NCBI GenBank assembly: GCA_951394045.1
Contig: OX595998.1
Span: 62,001 to 126,000 of the forward strand
DNA from: Nitzschia sp. DOCU1
Lineage: Eukaryota > Bacillariophyta > Bacillariophyceae > Bacillariales > Bacillariaceae
DNA length: 64,000 nucleotides
Reading direction: 5' to 3'
How positions within the stretch are numbered: position 1 is the first letter of the stretch; every line of letters starts with the position of its first letter. Made by a program: the position numbers and the translations under genes. A model generated the notes under the pieces. The model was not told where the DNA came from, searched no databases, and saw only the letters and a list, made by a program, of their open reading frames with translations. Below are positions 62,538 to 64,000 of the stretch, one piece after another.

Positions 62538-64000
62538 AAGCCACGGGGGACAGACCTGATACCTCAATCAACTTTTAAAATAAAACATTTTGAGAGTTTT
62601 GAGCGAATAGGATTGGCCCCCCGAATCAGGAAATTAATCATGTCCACAGAACATGCGAGAGTCTTTGCTGCATCATCCGCAACGGTCGAAGAGGAACGCA
62701 GGGCAAAACTGGGAATCATGGAAGACGGCACCAAATCAGTCCACGTGCCCAAACGCGTTTGGCGGCCCCAAGTAAAAAATACATACGAAGAACCGGAATT
62801 CCAAGACCTAGCTGAAACAATGGATTGGCTGTTCGAAGACAGCGGAAAAGTGGCAGCAAAACACAAGGCAGGCCCGGAACCAAGGAATGACATCATCGTT
62901 TTTGACCCGATCCGACATCAACAACGACTGGACGAAAACATGCAGTGGCGGGACTGCCCGGAAGGTATGAAAGGCCCTATCGAAGCAATTGTGAAGGAAT
63001 TTTGGGATGTGTTCGACGCAACAGGCATGAAACGACATATACTGGGCTACGAATTCAACATAGACACGGCGACGGTCCAACCCATATGTTGCAAACAACC
63101 GAGATACGGCCCACACGAAACGAGAGTCATCACACAATTGGCAAATGCCCTCGAGGCGAAAGGCCTGATCGAAGACGACGAAGGACCATGGGGAGCAATG
63201 GTTGTCCTGGCAGCGAAACCAAATCAAGGCCACGTACATTGGTCCGAGTACATATTCCGACTCTGTGTTTCCTATCGCAACCTCAACGCCATCACCAGGC
63301 CATTTAATTGTTTCATCATGCGATGTGACGATGCAGTAGAGGGCATCGGAGACTCGAATTGTTTCCTGACTCTCGACTTGGATGCAGGATACTGGCAGGT
63401 AAAGATGCACGAAGCAGCCAAAGAAAAAACGGCATTTTTCACGCCGGAAGGGAAGAAACATTGGAAGGTGATGCCGATGGGAATCCTAAATGCGCACGCT
63501 TTTTTTGTCGCCATGTCCACGGATTTCAAGCGCGAATGGAACCAGCGATTCAGCGAGAACCCCACGGAGGCAATCAAGACACTGCTGCGCGTTATGGAAA
63601 AACACAAGTCGTTAATCACAGCACAAGGCATGGAATCAAAAATTGAGGAATTCACAATGTCCACGGCGTCAGCAGCAACACAAGGCAACCCAGGCAGCAA
63701 AGTCATCGTGGACGACGTGATGGTACATGACAACAACCCCATCACATTGTTAGCATACTTCGTGGGAATGCTAGAAGTATACAAATGATATCGCGTCACG
63801 GTCAACCTTCGCAAGACACGATTCTTCCCATCCCGAGCAGAATTCGTCGGGATCGACGTGCTGCCCGGCGGCAATTCCCCTGCCAAATCAAAATACGAGA
63901 CCATTCAGAAGATGCCCATCCCAAAGAGTTTCTCGGACATCAGGATGATCATCGGATGCATTGGGTTTTATTCCAGTTGGATCCCGCACTATGAAGTCGA
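62538..64000 (+). pseudogene. Reverse transcriptase of the third retroelement, one internal TGA, incomplete at window end
   Basis: Open in the gag frame from 62538; the first ATG is at 62640. RT fingers FWDVFDATGMKRH and AKGLIEDDEGPWGAM, palm LCVSYRNLNAIT, LTLDLDAGYWQV (first catalytic Asp), KVMPMGILNAHAF, then about 80 residues before the catalytic VDDV; Gypsy RTs have roughly 30 there, so some 50 residues are inserted. After MLEVYK a TGA interrupts, but the same frame goes on with YRVTVNLRKTRFFPS and VGIDVLPGG, the RT thumb, so this is a point nonsense change (CGA to TGA would explain it) or another recoded UGA. The frame is open to the window end. Confidence 0.8.

Larger units (their letters stand above)
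59670..64000 (+). mobile_element. Divergent LTR-type retroelement, 5' part, cut by the window end
   Basis: Very long gag with zinc knuckle and protease-like motif, UGA, then RT. RT motifs are closest to Ty3/Gypsy (LCVSYRNLN, LTLDLDAGYWQV, VMPMGILNAHAFF, VIVDDVMVHD). RNase H and integrase, if present, are beyond 64000. One in-frame TGA inside RT (63785-63788 region) suggests decay. Confidence 0.75.

Overview
The window looks like nuclear DNA of a raphid pennate diatom; this is inferred from gene content, not proven. Evidence: short (66-97 nt) GT-AG introns with GTAAGT/GTACGT donors, a receptor guanylate cyclase fused to a cyclic-nucleotide phosphodiesterase (an architecture known from pennate diatoms such as Seminavis robusta), a periplasmic-binding-like/kinase/cyclase receptor, a large myosin, Cys-repeat secreted proteins, and CoDi-type Copia plus Ty3/Gypsy retrotransposons.

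Layout. 1.2-3.1 kb: a secreted, membrane-anchored protein (minus strand) broken by two frame changes. 4.5-5.2 kb: a 255-residue disordered protein. 5.2-5.7 kb: a truncated relic of a phosphodiesterase domain. 6.4-19.0 kb: a Copia element (minus strand, 150/151-bp LTRs) whose pol is split by a nested 5.66-kb Ty3/Gypsy element (10.0-15.7 kb) with a 4-bp target duplication; removing the insert restores the Copia frame. 17.7-20.7 kb: an exact-looking 1512-bp tandem duplication copying the Copia 5' end and the start of a RusA-like resolvase gene. 20.5-22.4 kb: the intact RusA-like gene facing a glutamine-rich helical protein, a possible mobile-element remnant. 22.8-27.0 kb: PBP-like/TM/kinase/cyclase receptor. 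29.6-34.8 kb: a 1758-residue acidic, repeat-containing protein with a compact Cys motif. 35.1-40.8 kb: three-exon myosin. 41.5-43.7 kb: secreted subtilase with three single-base frame changes. 45.2-49.1 kb: five-exon receptor guanylate cyclase/PDE. 49-53 kb: mostly empty. 53.1-54.6 kb: C-type-lectin-like protein with nine Cys repeats. 57.1-57.7 kb: small disordered protein. 59.7-64.0 kb: 5' part of a third, divergent LTR-type retroelement running off the end.

Most striking: in all three retroelements gag and pol lie in one reading frame separated by a single UGA, each time followed by A-N-G, with no other stop in the spacer. Host genes here (myosin, cyclase/PDE) use TGA as an ordinary terminator, so this suggests element-specific UGA readthrough or reinitiation. 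Cyclic-nucleotide signalling is the other theme: two cyclases, one PDE, one PDE relic, and palindromic CRE sites (TGACGTCA) in one Gypsy LTR and upstream of myosin.
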